Part shown: piece after piece, positions 20,203 through 29,707 of the stretch | Layout: the number at the start of each line of letters is the position of its first letter | Position numbering within the stretch: position 1 is the stretch's first letter | NCBI RefSeq assembly: GCF_000372725.1 | Contig: NW_005200333.1 | Coordinates: forward strand, 734,725 to 798,724 | Direction: 5' to 3' | Length of the DNA stretch: 64,000 nt | Origin: Emiliania huxleyi CCMP1516 | Lineage: Eukaryota > Haptophyta > Isochrysidales > Noelaerhabdaceae | Translations under genes and position numbers: made by a program | Notes under the pieces: generated by a model | What the model was told of the DNA's origin: nothing | The model's database searches: none | The model's input: the letters and a program-made list of their open reading frames with translations, nothing else

Positions 20203-21279
20203 TTACTTGCGGTAGTCGTAGAAGCCGCGGCCGGACTTCTTTCCCAGCCAGCCCGCGTTGACGTGCTGCACGAGCAGCGGCGAGGGGCGGTACTTGGAGT
20301 CGCCCAGCTCCGAGTGCAGCACCTGCGGCCGGGGCGCGGTCAGACGTGGGTGAGTCGACAGCGGCCGGACCAGCAGCGAGTTAGGGCACAACACCGTGCC
20401 CCGCGGTTGCAGCCTCCCGCCTCCCACCCCCTCGGGCCGGTCTCGGCAAATGACAATTACGTGCGTGTCTGTCCGCAGGGGAGGTCGCGCCTGCATGATG
20501 GCGAGGCACGTGTCGAGGCCGATGAAGTCGGCGAGCGTGAGCGGCCCCATCGGCACGTTGGTGCCCAGCTTCATGGACGTGTCGATCGCCTCCACCGTGC
20601 CGATGCCCTCGTACAGAGTCTGCACGGCCTCGTTAATGTACGGCATCAGGATCCGGTTCGCGATGAAGCCGGGGATGTCGCGGCTCTGCGTGCAGGTCTT
20701 GCCCATCGCAGTGGCGAGCGCGAGAGTGTCGGCGAGCGTCGCCTCGCTCGTCGCCAGCCCCGGGATCACCTCCACCAGCTTCATCACTGGCACCGGATTC
20801 ATAAAGTGCATGCCAATCACCGCCTCGGGCCTCGCCGTGGCGGCCGCCATCTTGGTGATCGAGATGGAAGAAGTGTTGGAGGCGAGGATGGCGCCGGACG
20901 GCGCGACGCTGTCCATGGCGCGGAACAGGTCCAGCTTCAGGCCCACGTTCTCCGTCGCCGCCTCGATCAAAAAGCTGGCACCGCCAAAGGCGGACATGTC
21001 GGTCGAGGTTGTGATGCGCGCGAGCGCCGCTGCCTTATCCGCCTCCGTCAGGCGGTCCTTCGCCACGTCCTTCGCCAGCAGTTTGTCCATCAGGCCCATG
21101 CACTTGTCCAGCTGCTCCTGCTTGACGTCCACCAGCACAACCTTGCAGCCGGCCTGCACCGCGGCTACCTGCGCGATGCCTCCGCCCATCTGCCCCGCAC
21201 CCAATACGCCAACCACCGGCGTGCCTCGCGTGGAGCAGTGCCGGGCAGCGCTGCGTAGGACGGACTGACGGGGCAGCAT
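20203..21279 (-). CDS. 3-hydroxyacyl-CoA (3-hydroxybutyryl-CoA) dehydrogenase
   Basis: Oxidises (S)-3-hydroxyacyl-CoA with NAD+, the third step of fatty-acid beta-oxidation. Exons (minus) 21279-20491 and 20322-20203 give 302 residues, normal for the monofunctional enzyme. MLPRQSVLRSAARHCSTRG looks like a mitochondrial targeting peptide. VGVLGAGQMGGGIAQ is the NAD-binding loop. ASNTSSISITKMA and GMHFMNPVPVMKLVEV carry the active-site Ser/Asn and His; RDIPGFIANRILMPYINEA and GPLTLADFIGLDTCLAIMQ are the C-terminal signature, ending GKKSGRGFYDYRK. The 168-nt intron is a multiple of three without a stop and uses a GC donor. Reading through it would insert 56 residues into a conserved region. Confidence 0.93.
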   Translation of the reverse strand: MLPRQSVLRSAARHCSTRGTPVVGVLGAGQMGGGIAQVAAVQAGCKVVLVDVKQEQLDKCMGLMDKLLAKDVAKDRLTEADKAAALARITTSTDMSAFGGASFLIEAATENVGLKLDLFRAMDSVAPSGAILASNTSSISITKMAAATARPEAVIGMHFMNPVPVMKLVEVIPGLATSEATLADTLALATAMGKTCTQSRDIPGFIANRILMPYINEAVQTLYEGIGTVEAIDTSMKLGTNVPMGPLTLADFIGLDTCLAIMQARPPLRTDTHVIVICRDRPEGVGGGRLQPRGTVLCPNSLLVRPLSTHPRLTAPRPQVLHSELGDSKYRPSPLLVQHVNAGWLGKKSGRGFYDYRK

Positions 21280-21604
21280 AAGACACCTCGAGTGAGACGA
21301 TGACAGGCTGGTTGGCGGAAGCGCCGGTGTGAGGCTTGCAAGGCTATCGACCCAAAAGACCTCGCGGGGCGAGAGTACACGTTCGCACGTCGAGGGTCGC
21401 GCCGCCGATGCCTGCCTCGTACCGCGACGGTCCGCGTATGTGTGCATGCCTCCTGACCGCCACGGTCACGGCCGCTGCGCTCCGGACAGGTTCGTTCGAC
21501 GCGCTCGACCGTGATCTGGCTCGGCGGCCGCCGCTTTCTTTGGCGTCGAGCGCCCGGTGGTGAGCGCCTCTCACGGCCTTTCCAGCAGGCCGTTCGCTGC
21601 CCCG
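21280..21604. other. Likely promoter region of the dehydrogenase gene
   Basis: No gene is seen. It lies between the dehydrogenase start and the GC-rich inverted repeat arm. Confidence 0.35.
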
Positions 21605-21958
21605 GCGCAGCCGCACCGACCCCCACGGCCCGCCGCACGCGCGCGGGCGCGGCTCGCCGCTCCTTTCTCGAGGCTGGCACCGCCGTCGAGCACCGCGCTG
21701 CCACCGACAGCGCACCCGCGCGGCCGAGGCGCCCCTCGCCGGCGCGTGCGGCGAGACGGCGAGCGTGTCGGCGCGCCTTCCGGCCGCCGCACGGCGGACG
21801 GGCCGCCCGTCGAGCCGCGCGGCGCCGAGCGAGCCCAGCGGACGCCCTCACCGCTCCGTCGGCGGGTCGTCCGCCACGACGGCCGGCCTCTCTCCTCTCG
21901 TCCGCACGCCGCCGCCCGGCCGGCCGCGCGCGGCGAGGCGGCGCCGTGCGCCACGCGC
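21605..21958 (+). repeat. Left arm of a ~350-bp inverted repeat
   Basis: This GC-rich sequence returns in reverse complement at 27138-27483, with few mismatches and a short indel near 21880-21900. No coding motif is convincing in either arm. Confidence 0.8.
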
Positions 21959-22139
21959 TGTCGCGTCGCGCGGCGACAGTGCAGTGGCACAAGAGCCAGC
22001 ATGAACTTCTATGTGTCCCTGTCTCCGTCTGGTAGCCTCGTGACACAGCCTCAGCTGCTCTGCAGCGCACACACGTGGAGGGTGAACACGCTGGTAAGGA
22101 CCGATGGCGAGCGCAAAAAGTCATCACAAGACACGCCAC

Positions 22140-24726
22140 TCACTCGCCCGTGCACACACGACACGTGTGCTCTGGGAAGAGCGCGCAGATCGCGGGGTCG
22201 TGGCAGAGCACGCAGGTGCACCGCTTTGCGTGCGCTGCCACTCGCTGCTCGCGCAGCGCCGCGTCGCGATCAGCCGAGTCTGCGGCCTCAACCCGTGCAG
22301 CCCGCGCGGCGCGTGTGGCCCCAGAGAGGCCCCCACCCTCGCGGACTGGGGTCTGACATGGGGGCCGGAGTGGCGAGGCGGGGCACCCGTCCCGCAGGTG
22401 CCTTAGGTACCATGCGCTGTGGCGCTGTGGGTTTGTTGTGGTCGCCTGTGCGTTCACCCGCCACCCGTCGTGGCTGCAGTACGGGCAGGTGTCGACACGT
22501 GCTGCCGTGGCGGCGGCCGGCGGCCCCTCCGTCCGCTGGCGCTGCGCTGGCGCCGGCATAGCATCTGCACGCCCAGTCCCGGCGGGGGCCACTCCTCGCT
22601 CTGCTCGCTCGGCACGCGGCGCGGCGGCGGCGTGTGCCGGCGGGCAGCACTTGATCGCGTGCAGCTCGAGCCCGCCGCTGGGCGTCCGCGTCACGGGAAG
22701 GCGGAACTTGCGAGCCGGAGGTGCGTTCGGACGGTTCACCGGGAGCTCGACGTCAGCGACAAAGACGTGCTTGCGGCATGCGTGGCACATCATCGCGTCG
22801 GCCTCGGGTATGGACTTGCCCGCGTTGGCGGCTAGCAGTAGCTCGTCTGCAATCTCGACGGCGCGCTCCGGATCTGTGGAGAGCAGCATCGTCCTTTCGC
22901 TTGCGCGCTGACTTGCGCCGCCGCGCGCCGCCTCGTTCGACTTGTACACGGACGCACTGTCCTCCGTCGGCGCCGCCGTCGTCGGCGCCGCTGCGTACTT
23001 TGCGAAGAGCGAGTCCGCAGTGGCGCGGCCGGGCCCATCTGCGAGCGCCCGCCAGACCACTGAGAGGTCGGTGGCGCTCATTTCGAGCGTCCATTGGCGG
23101 GCGTCCCGGATAGGCAGGTTGTCGGCCGAGACTAGCTCGACCGACACCCACCTCTGCGCGCCGCCCTGGCTGCTGCCGGCCACATCACGTCGCTCGATGG
23201 CAACAGGCGAACAGAGGCCGAGGACGAGTCGAGTGCATTCACTGGAGGCGGCTGGTGGCGTGGCGGCGGCGAGGGTAACGGAGGTGGGAGCGGCGGCGGG
23301 AGCCGTCACGGTGACGGCGGCGGCGACGAGGGCGGGGGTCCCGGGAACCGGCGACGTGATTACCTCACCTATCGCAGCGCTGTCCTGCCCGTCTGGCGAG
23401 ACGATTGGCGGAGGAGGCGCGGCTGCGACGTTGCTGGCCGCCGTGGCACCCTCCTCGCCTCCCTCCACCGGCGGCGGTGCCTCGGCCTCGCGGCCGAGGC
23501 TGCAGACGCCGTTGAAAGGCAGGGAAAAGCGGTGGACTTCCCCGTTTACAGCCCCTTCGAAAATGAAGACGCGCTTAGCCCAGCTGAGCTGAAATTTTGA
23601 GGCTGAGACATCGAAGCGGAGGGTGCCAATCTCCATCGCCGTGACACTCAGCAAGTTGGTCGGCGATGGCGGCTTCGGCTTTAGAGACGGCGGGCCGCGC
23701 CTCGGCCTTGGCGCCCTTCGCCATTTCCAAAACAGTGGCCGCCCGCAGCTCGGCACGCTTTCGCGTCTTTGCCGCCCGCACCGCCTTTGCGAGCGCCTTG
23801 ATGCCATCTCGGGAGAGCTCGGGGCTGCCGCCATCGTCGTCGCTGTCGCCGTCGCTGTCGCTGCCCGAGTCCGCCGCCGCCGCCGCCGCTGCCACCGCCG
23901 CCGCCGCCGCCTCCGCAGCGAGCAGCTCCGTCTCCTTGCGCGTGTACTCCTCCTCGCCTGCGCGCCGCACCGCCGCCTCGTCGGACGACTTCTTCTCGTG
24001 CGCCTTCGTTGCCGCCGCCGAGAGCGAGATCGCAGCCAGGCATTCCCAGCCCGAGCCTGCGCGGTTGTTTAGCTGAGTTGCCGCCGACTTTTGCGCCCGC
24101 GCACCTTGCGACGCGTCCTTTATGCTCTCAGCGAGTTCGCCCGCCGATCGGCGCTTGCGCACGGCTGTGCTGGTCAGCAGGCTAAGCGCGTACGCGGCCT
24201 CGTCGGCCGTCAGCATGCGGCACACGCCGCGAAGAGCCGCCTTCCTCCCCGAGTTGTCCAGTGCGCCGAACGCAGCCACAGTTTCGAGGCCGCTCTCCTC
24301 CTCGTCGTCGTCCGCGGCGGCGGCGGCGGCGGCCGTCGAGACGAGAAGCGGCCGCAGCCGCAGCAGCAGCGGCACGCCAGCGAGCACGCCAAAGTGGCAA
24401 AGGAGGAGGGCGTCAACGTCGGCGACGAAGGTGTAGAGCGGTGGCAAACCTTTTGCACGTGGCCGCACGTCGAGCGAGATGAGCCGCGGCATCAGTGCCG
24501 CGTTTTCACCGCTGAAAGCCTTCCGGTAGAAATGTGCAACGCCCTTCTTGTTGACGGCACGGTCGTCGGCGATGGCAGAGACAACGAGCAGGTCGCGGCA
24601 GCAGACGGCTGCAGCTGGTGTGCTCCCGTCAACCATTACGGCCGGAGCAAATCGGATCGGAATGCCGTCAAAATCGACAGTATGTAGGTCGGCCGAGGAG
24701 ATACTCCGGTGGAGGTAGGCCTCCAT
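22140..24726 (-). CDS. Large unknown protein with C-terminal Cys clusters
   Basis: Exons (minus) 24726-23648 and 23583-22140 join through a 64-nt GT-AG intron into 840 residues. The N-terminus MEAYLHRSISSADLHTVDFD leads into a globular part (ARVLEMAKG-type helices, SGRKAALRGVCRMLTADEAA). An Ala/Glu helix and an acidic SGSDSDGDSDDDGG stretch follow. The C-terminal half has three Cys pairs, MMCHACRKHVFV, DTCPYCSHDGWRV and the final CTCVLCHD...CRVCTGE, likely zinc-binding. A nuclear or chromatin role is plausible but only inferred. I do not recognise the family. Confidence 0.6.
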
Positions 24727-24807
24727 TATGCGATGCCAGCGACGCCGACAGGGGAGACAAGGAACCTGCTGACAAGGAACAGCAGCGCCAGCGTGCACTC
24801 TCCGCAC

Positions 24808-26043
24808 ACTCTCTAGTCTCTTCCGTTCGATCGTGACCGAGGCTTTACAAGTATTGTATCTTCAACTATTGAGCCGGAGAGTGAGTGAGAGGCAGTGAGT
24901 GAGCCGGAGAGCCGCGCCCGGCGCCGACGCACCGCAAACAAACACACACTCACACGCATGCAGTTTGGAGCCGTGGGACAGCACTCGCTCAGCCGACTGA
25001 CCGCACCAGGCAATGGGTACAACATACGAGAAAAAAAGAGCGGAATGCCCGTTGCCCTTGTTGGAAGGCTCGTAGATGTGGAGGGTGTGTCTGTCACCTC
25101 AAGGTTCGCGTGCTTCGGAACAACCGACCGGCAAGGCTGACGCTCAACAGCACGGACAGCATCATCTCCGCTTCCGTCTGATGCCGCTCTCAGCAGGGCA
25201 GAGGTGCTCACCTGGTGGAGGCGGCCAGTTGGAGTGAGAGACGCAAGTCGGGGCACGTTAGTGGCCAGGAATAAATTGTCCCCGCACGCACGCAGCAATA
25301 TGTGCCAAGGCGGGCCGCATGGGAGGGAGGTGCGAACGCATCCCGCGGCGGGACCCCGCGCATGGCGGCGCGCGGCGGGTGGATAGCAGCAGGGTGGGAT
25401 CTAGGGAGGAGGCGGGCGGCCGCACCAGACAAGCACGGCAAGTAGACAGAGTTGCCATCGAGAGTATGCCTGCGCAAAAGAAGGGCGAAGGGGAGGGTGG
25501 AGGGTCAGCACTCTGAGGGTCAGCACCCTGACCAAGGGCCAATGACGGAATGCGCGGCGGGACCGTCGGCTGAGGAACTGCCGGGTTAATATCCCCGGGT
25601 TACGCTGCAGCGTCGTGATCTCACCGGTGGATAGGGGCAGGGCTGGGCGCTGTGGGGCACGCACCGTCAGTCGCCTTACACTGTTGAGGGTTTTCACCGC
25701 GCGACTGCCTGCGCCGTGGCAGAGGGCGCGTCAGATGGACTGCAAACGATGTGGCGCGCAGCGCGCGCGCGTGGGGGCTGAGCCGCTGCACTGCAATGGG
25801 TTTTGGGAATACTCACACCGCATTGTGTGCAACGTACGGACGGGTGGGGGGTTGGGACGCTGGGGGAAGCACCTCGCTCGACGACGTGCCTGCACGGCGG
25901 ACGCCTCAAAGAATTCTTCTCTCACGCGTGTCGTAGCATATTGTTGGCAAACGTGTGGTGTTTATTACGCAGTGAAATCTCGGGATTTTTTCTTTTTTCT
26001 TAGCCTCTCCAGTCGACTCCAGCTGCTTCAGCTGGCAGGGCTG
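24808..26043. other. Intergenic, no supported gene
   Basis: Short open stretches occur but none has a motif or a consistent splice pattern. A CT/TTTC-rich acceptor-like tract at 25985-26030 suggests that a 5' exon of the next gene may lie here. Confidence 0.35.
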
Positions 26044-26532
26044 ATGCCGCCCGAGCGGTCCACGCCACCCGTCCAGACCGTGCGAACCACGCTCGCGCAG
26101 AAATCCCGCGCCAGGTCCACCGCTCCGACGCTGGCCCGGCCGGAGATCGCCGTGAGGCGGGACGCGGCGGCTGCTGCGCAAGTCGGCCCTTCCCGGCAGC
26201 GCGTGCACAAGCCCATCTCAGAGGAGCAGCGGCGCCGTCTCATGCTGTGCTTCTTTGCCCGGCGTCGGAAGCTGGAGCAGTGGGCGCGCGAGCGCCGCGT
26301 CGTTCCGCGCATCCGCAAGCGCGACGGCAAGATCGTGCGGCGCTGGAACAAGCCGATGCCGCGCATGGACTGGTCGCTGATCGCTGAGTCGCACCAGTTC
26401 GGCATCTACCGCTCGGTCAGCAGCGTCAAGGCGTGGTGGGCGAAGTTTACGGCCTACGCCATCGCGAACCGGCTGGTGCGCTCCCGCCCCGCGGAATATC
26501 CTACCACGCACGGCTCCTCGCCCCACCTGTGA
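26044..26532 (+). CDS. Basic protein with a tryptophan-spaced helical C-terminus
   Basis: This 162-residue frame begins MPPERSTPPVQTVRTTLAQK. It becomes strongly basic (EEQRRRLMLCFFARRRKLEQ, RRVVPRIRKRDGKIVRRWNK), then reads MDWSLIAESHQFGIYRSVSS and VKAWWAKFTAYAIANRLV. The Trp spacing and the helix-turn-helix look are reminiscent of Myb/SANT-like DNA-binding domains, but the match is weak. An acceptor-like pyrimidine tract sits just upstream, so a 5' exon is possible. Confidence 0.45.
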   Translation: MPPERSTPPVQTVRTTLAQKSRARSTAPTLARPEIAVRRDAAAAAQVGPSRQRVHKPISEEQRRRLMLCFFARRRKLEQWARERRVVPRIRKRDGKIVRRWNKPMPRMDWSLIAESHQFGIYRSVSSVKAWWAKFTAYAIANRLVRSRPAEYPTTHGSSPHL

Positions 26533-27137
26533 CCCTCGCCGCCCTTCTGTGCAGGCCACTCGCATCGACGTTCGGGTCCCGCCGGCTGAGCCGTGAAGGG
26601 GCAGCAGGCACAATTAGGCACGAGGAGACCAGAGATAGCGCGATAGGGAGAGGGAGAGTAGGCATAGATGCCGCGAGCGGCCTGGGCTTTGGCGCCCGCC
26701 GCTGCGGACGATCACAGGGAGTGCATTCCCGTCGGAGCCTTTGATGTGCGCCGATGGGACTGGACACCGCGATACAGTGTTATGCGAGCGGAACTCGGTG
26801 AGAGGCAGCGATCGGTTACTCTCGCGCTTTTTTGTGTGAGATATGTGTGTGTGTACCGCGCACGTGGCCGTCAGCGTGTGTCACAAGTTTGTCTCTCGTG
26901 TCTGCGGTGACTCGGGGTGTCTGGGTCGTCTCACAAGCGCGACGCGAGAAGGACGGGAAAAGCGTGAAAGACGATCCACGCCGCTCTCGCGCCACGCCAC
27001 CCGACGTGTTCAGCGACACTGGCGAAGGTCTGTAGACCCAGCTCGTGAGACGCGTGCTGGGCAACACCAATGTACGCTCGAGACAATACGACGCACAAAG
27101 ACGGATCCGAAGAGAGCGCACGCTCGGAGCACCATCC
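26533..27137. other. Intergenic, no supported gene
   Basis: No start, motif or splice pattern found on either strand. Confidence 0.35.
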
Positions 27138-27483
27138 GCGCGTGGCGCACGGCGCCGCCTCGCCGCGCGCGGCCGGCCGGGCGGCGGCGTGCGGAGGAGA
27201 GGAGAGAGACTGACGACCCGCCGACGGAGCGGTGAGGGCGTCCGCTGGGCTCGCTCGGCGCCGCGCGGCTCGACGGGCGGCCCGTCCGCCGTGCGGCGGC
27301 CGGAAGGCGCGCCGACACGCTCGCCGTCTCGCCGCACGCGCCGGCGAGGGGCGCCTCGGCCGCGCGGGTGCGCTGTCGGTGGCAGCGCGGTGCTCGACGG
27401 CGGTGCCAGCCTCGAGAAAGGAGCGGCGAGCCGCGCCTGCGCGCGTGCGGCGGGCCGTGGGGGTCGGTGCGGCTGCGCCGGGC
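27138..27483 (-). repeat. Right arm of the ~350-bp inverted repeat
   Basis: Reverse complement of 21605-21958. The copy lacks a short CACGACGGC-type piece present in the left arm and has a shifted TCTCTCCTCTC tract. The two arms enclose about 5.2 kb. Confidence 0.8.
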
Positions 27484-27861
27484 TCTCGTGGGTGGCTGGG
27501 AAGCGCAGCAGGCGTGTGTATTTGGTCCCGCTCTCGGGGCGGCTGGCGGGCGACTTTGAGCGAGCCGATGCTCCGCGACGCGGTTTCGCGACGCGATGCG
27601 CTCAGAGCATATGCTGCGGGACCTCTACGGCTGGACGCGTACCGAAGGGGCGAAGGCCAGCGACGCGGGGCGGCGAAATGGGCCTATACCCCCGCTCTGC
27701 CACTGTGGCCCGGGGGTATGCAGTTTCGCTCGCCCCCCGAGGTGTCTTGGGTCGCCTTCTCTATCGCGCGCGGAAATTCTTTTTTGGATAAATTCTTTTT
27801 TCTGAATTTTTCTTTGTCACCGGCCCCCCCTCTAGATGGGACGGCCGCCTCCAGAGTCTGT

Positions 27862-28805
27862 CTAGTTCTCCAGGATGGTCCAGTTCTTCTGGGGCGCGCG
27901 GCACGGCGGCACCCCCATCCTGAGCGCTCTCGCCGGGGACGGGTCACAGCTCTGCAGCGTCTTGTAGGTTTCCGACGCCTGGTGGAAGAGGCCACGAGTC
28001 CAGTGCGTCGGAGCTGCGCGGTAGAGTTCCTTGCGCGGAAAGTGACGGGAGAGCACGCCGCCGAGGGCGAGCGCCGAGAGTTGCTGGTCCATTGGCCGTC
28101 GGCCGCACGCCGCCGTCCGGTTAAGAGCGATGTCCACGGCGGAGCGCGTGAGGACGTAGGCATGGAGGCACTCGGGGTGCTTGGGCGCGGAGCACCATCC
28201 AAGGTGCACAAAGTCTGCCGTGTCGGGGGCCTGCGGGGTAACGGGCTGAGTTTGCTCTGCTTGTCAGTCTCGGGCGCTGCCATCGGGCCTCAAACCTCGT
28301 TGAGCGCCGCCCCGAGCGCGGCACCTCCGTTGGCGACGGCGAAGCGTGCGTCGTCCTCGAAGGCAAGGACGGCGGTGGCAATGCCCCGCTCGAAAAAGCA
28401 GTGCCGCGCGTGCTTGAGCAAGTGGGCATGCGCCAGGTTGACCAGGTAGTCGCTGGGCCGTTTGATCGCGTCGCACCTGCGGCGCGCCTCACCCCATCTG
28501 AGCTTTGAGGCGGGGAAACGCAGCAACGGCACGCCCAGCGACTGCTCGAGGAGCCTCAGGTTGTCCGACCGCCGCCCACTGTCAATCACGCTCACGAGGA
28601 CTCGGGCCAGCGCTCCCCCGCCCGGCCTTTCGCAGCTCAGCACGTTTGGGTACCCAGCAGCGGATGTGCAGCCGGCCACAAGCGACGTGCTGGGCCGATC
28701 AGCCGTAGGCGACGGGCACAGTGGCTTTGGCGGTTGCGGCATGAGGGAGCTTCTGTGAGCCGCGAAGAGTTCGACATGAACATTAGGTAACATTAGTAGT
28801 AACAT
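27862..28805 (-). CDS. GT25-like glycosyltransferase
   Basis: Exons (minus) 28805-28296 and 28230-27862 join through a 65-nt GT-AG intron (phase 0), up to 292 residues. VLVSVIDSGRRSDNLRLLEQ and PLLRFPASKLRW match the N-terminal strand and the FPA segment of LPS-type GT25 enzymes. ATAVLAFEDDARFAVANGG holds the EDD motif expected to bind the metal and nucleotide sugar. DTADFVHLGWCSAPKHPEC, followed by HAYVLTRSAVDIAL, is the usual second half. A start at 28742 (MPQPPKPL) is also possible: the upstream 50 bp are part of a duplication block also seen near 50990. Confidence 0.7.
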
Positions 28806-29152
28806 TAGCTTTGAAACTTAGCGGGCCCCTTCGGCATCGGCACGGAGCCGTCCGGAGGCGCCCCGGTTCCTTTTTTCGCGAATTTGGGGAAACCCGCTAG
28901 ACGGCTAGGTAGGAGGAGGAGAGCGTCGGGAGAGCTCCGAGCAATGTCCAACCAACCAACCAAGCAAGCGGTCAAGCTAGCTAGCTAGCTAGCCTTCCTT
29001 CCCTTCCCGTTCCTATCCTTCCGGCCCTCCCTCCTTCCTTCCCCCTCCCTCTAGCCCTCCCTCCCCTCCCGGCTGACTGACTGAAGAGAACAAAAGCGTG
29101 ATTTCTCTTTGGTTGAGAATTCTCCTGGCTGAATGCCAACCCCTACTCGACG

Positions 29153-29389
29153 ATGGCGGTGGCGACGGAGGCGGAGGACGAGGTGGAGGCTGCGGTGGAG
29201 GGGGCGCTGCGTGGCGACGACGAGGTGGAGGTTGAGGTGGAGCAGGAGTCGGAGTCCGAGGCGGGAGCGGAGGCTCCGAGCGACGACGATGAGGGTTGCG
29301 CCGCCACCTCGGGGGGTTCCTCGGCCGCGCACCCCGCTCCGACGGTGGCCACGGAGGCAGAGGGGCACCGATTAAAATTCTCCCATTAA
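29153..29389 (+). CDS. Small acidic protein
   Basis: A 78-residue frame beginning MAVATEAEDEVEAAVEGALR, rich in Glu/Asp, with a Ser-rich middle and ending RLKFSH. In the other two copies (about 33660 and 52690) two extra bases (TG) after GAGGTTGAGG shift the frame, replacing the acidic C-terminus by a Ser/Arg-rich one (SRSRSPRRERRLR). Whether any copy is translated is unknown. The composition alone could reflect GC-rich triplet repeats. Confidence 0.35.
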   Translation: MAVATEAEDEVEAAVEGALRGDDEVEVEVEQESESEAGAEAPSDDDEGCAATSGGSSAAHPAPTVATEAEGHRLKFSH

Positions 29390-29707
29390 GCTAGCGCGCG
29401 ATACACACAGCTAAAAGTACAAGCTCGTACACACTGAGAGAGAGATTCGTTCAACGGCGACACGTGACGGCTTCTTTCTCCGTCTCCGACTGCGCTGACG
29501 AGTGGTAGGGCCCCCGGGGGCCCTAGAAAGCGCGCCTCACTCTCCCTTTTCTCCCACAAGTGCCGACACTGCAAACGGGATGCCTAGTGCAGCAACACTA
29601 CGGATTTCGGTTTCATTCAAATATAGGAAAACAAGGAAACCCGCTTGCCGTCCATTCTCGTCCATTCCGCTTGCAGCCTGCCATCCCGGCCGGGGTCTTC
29701 ACCTGCC

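Noticed and set aside
21511-22561. Long Arg/Ala/Pro frames in the inverted-repeat arm
   Set aside because: The same frames appear in the repeat partner on the other strand. They reflect composition, not a protein.
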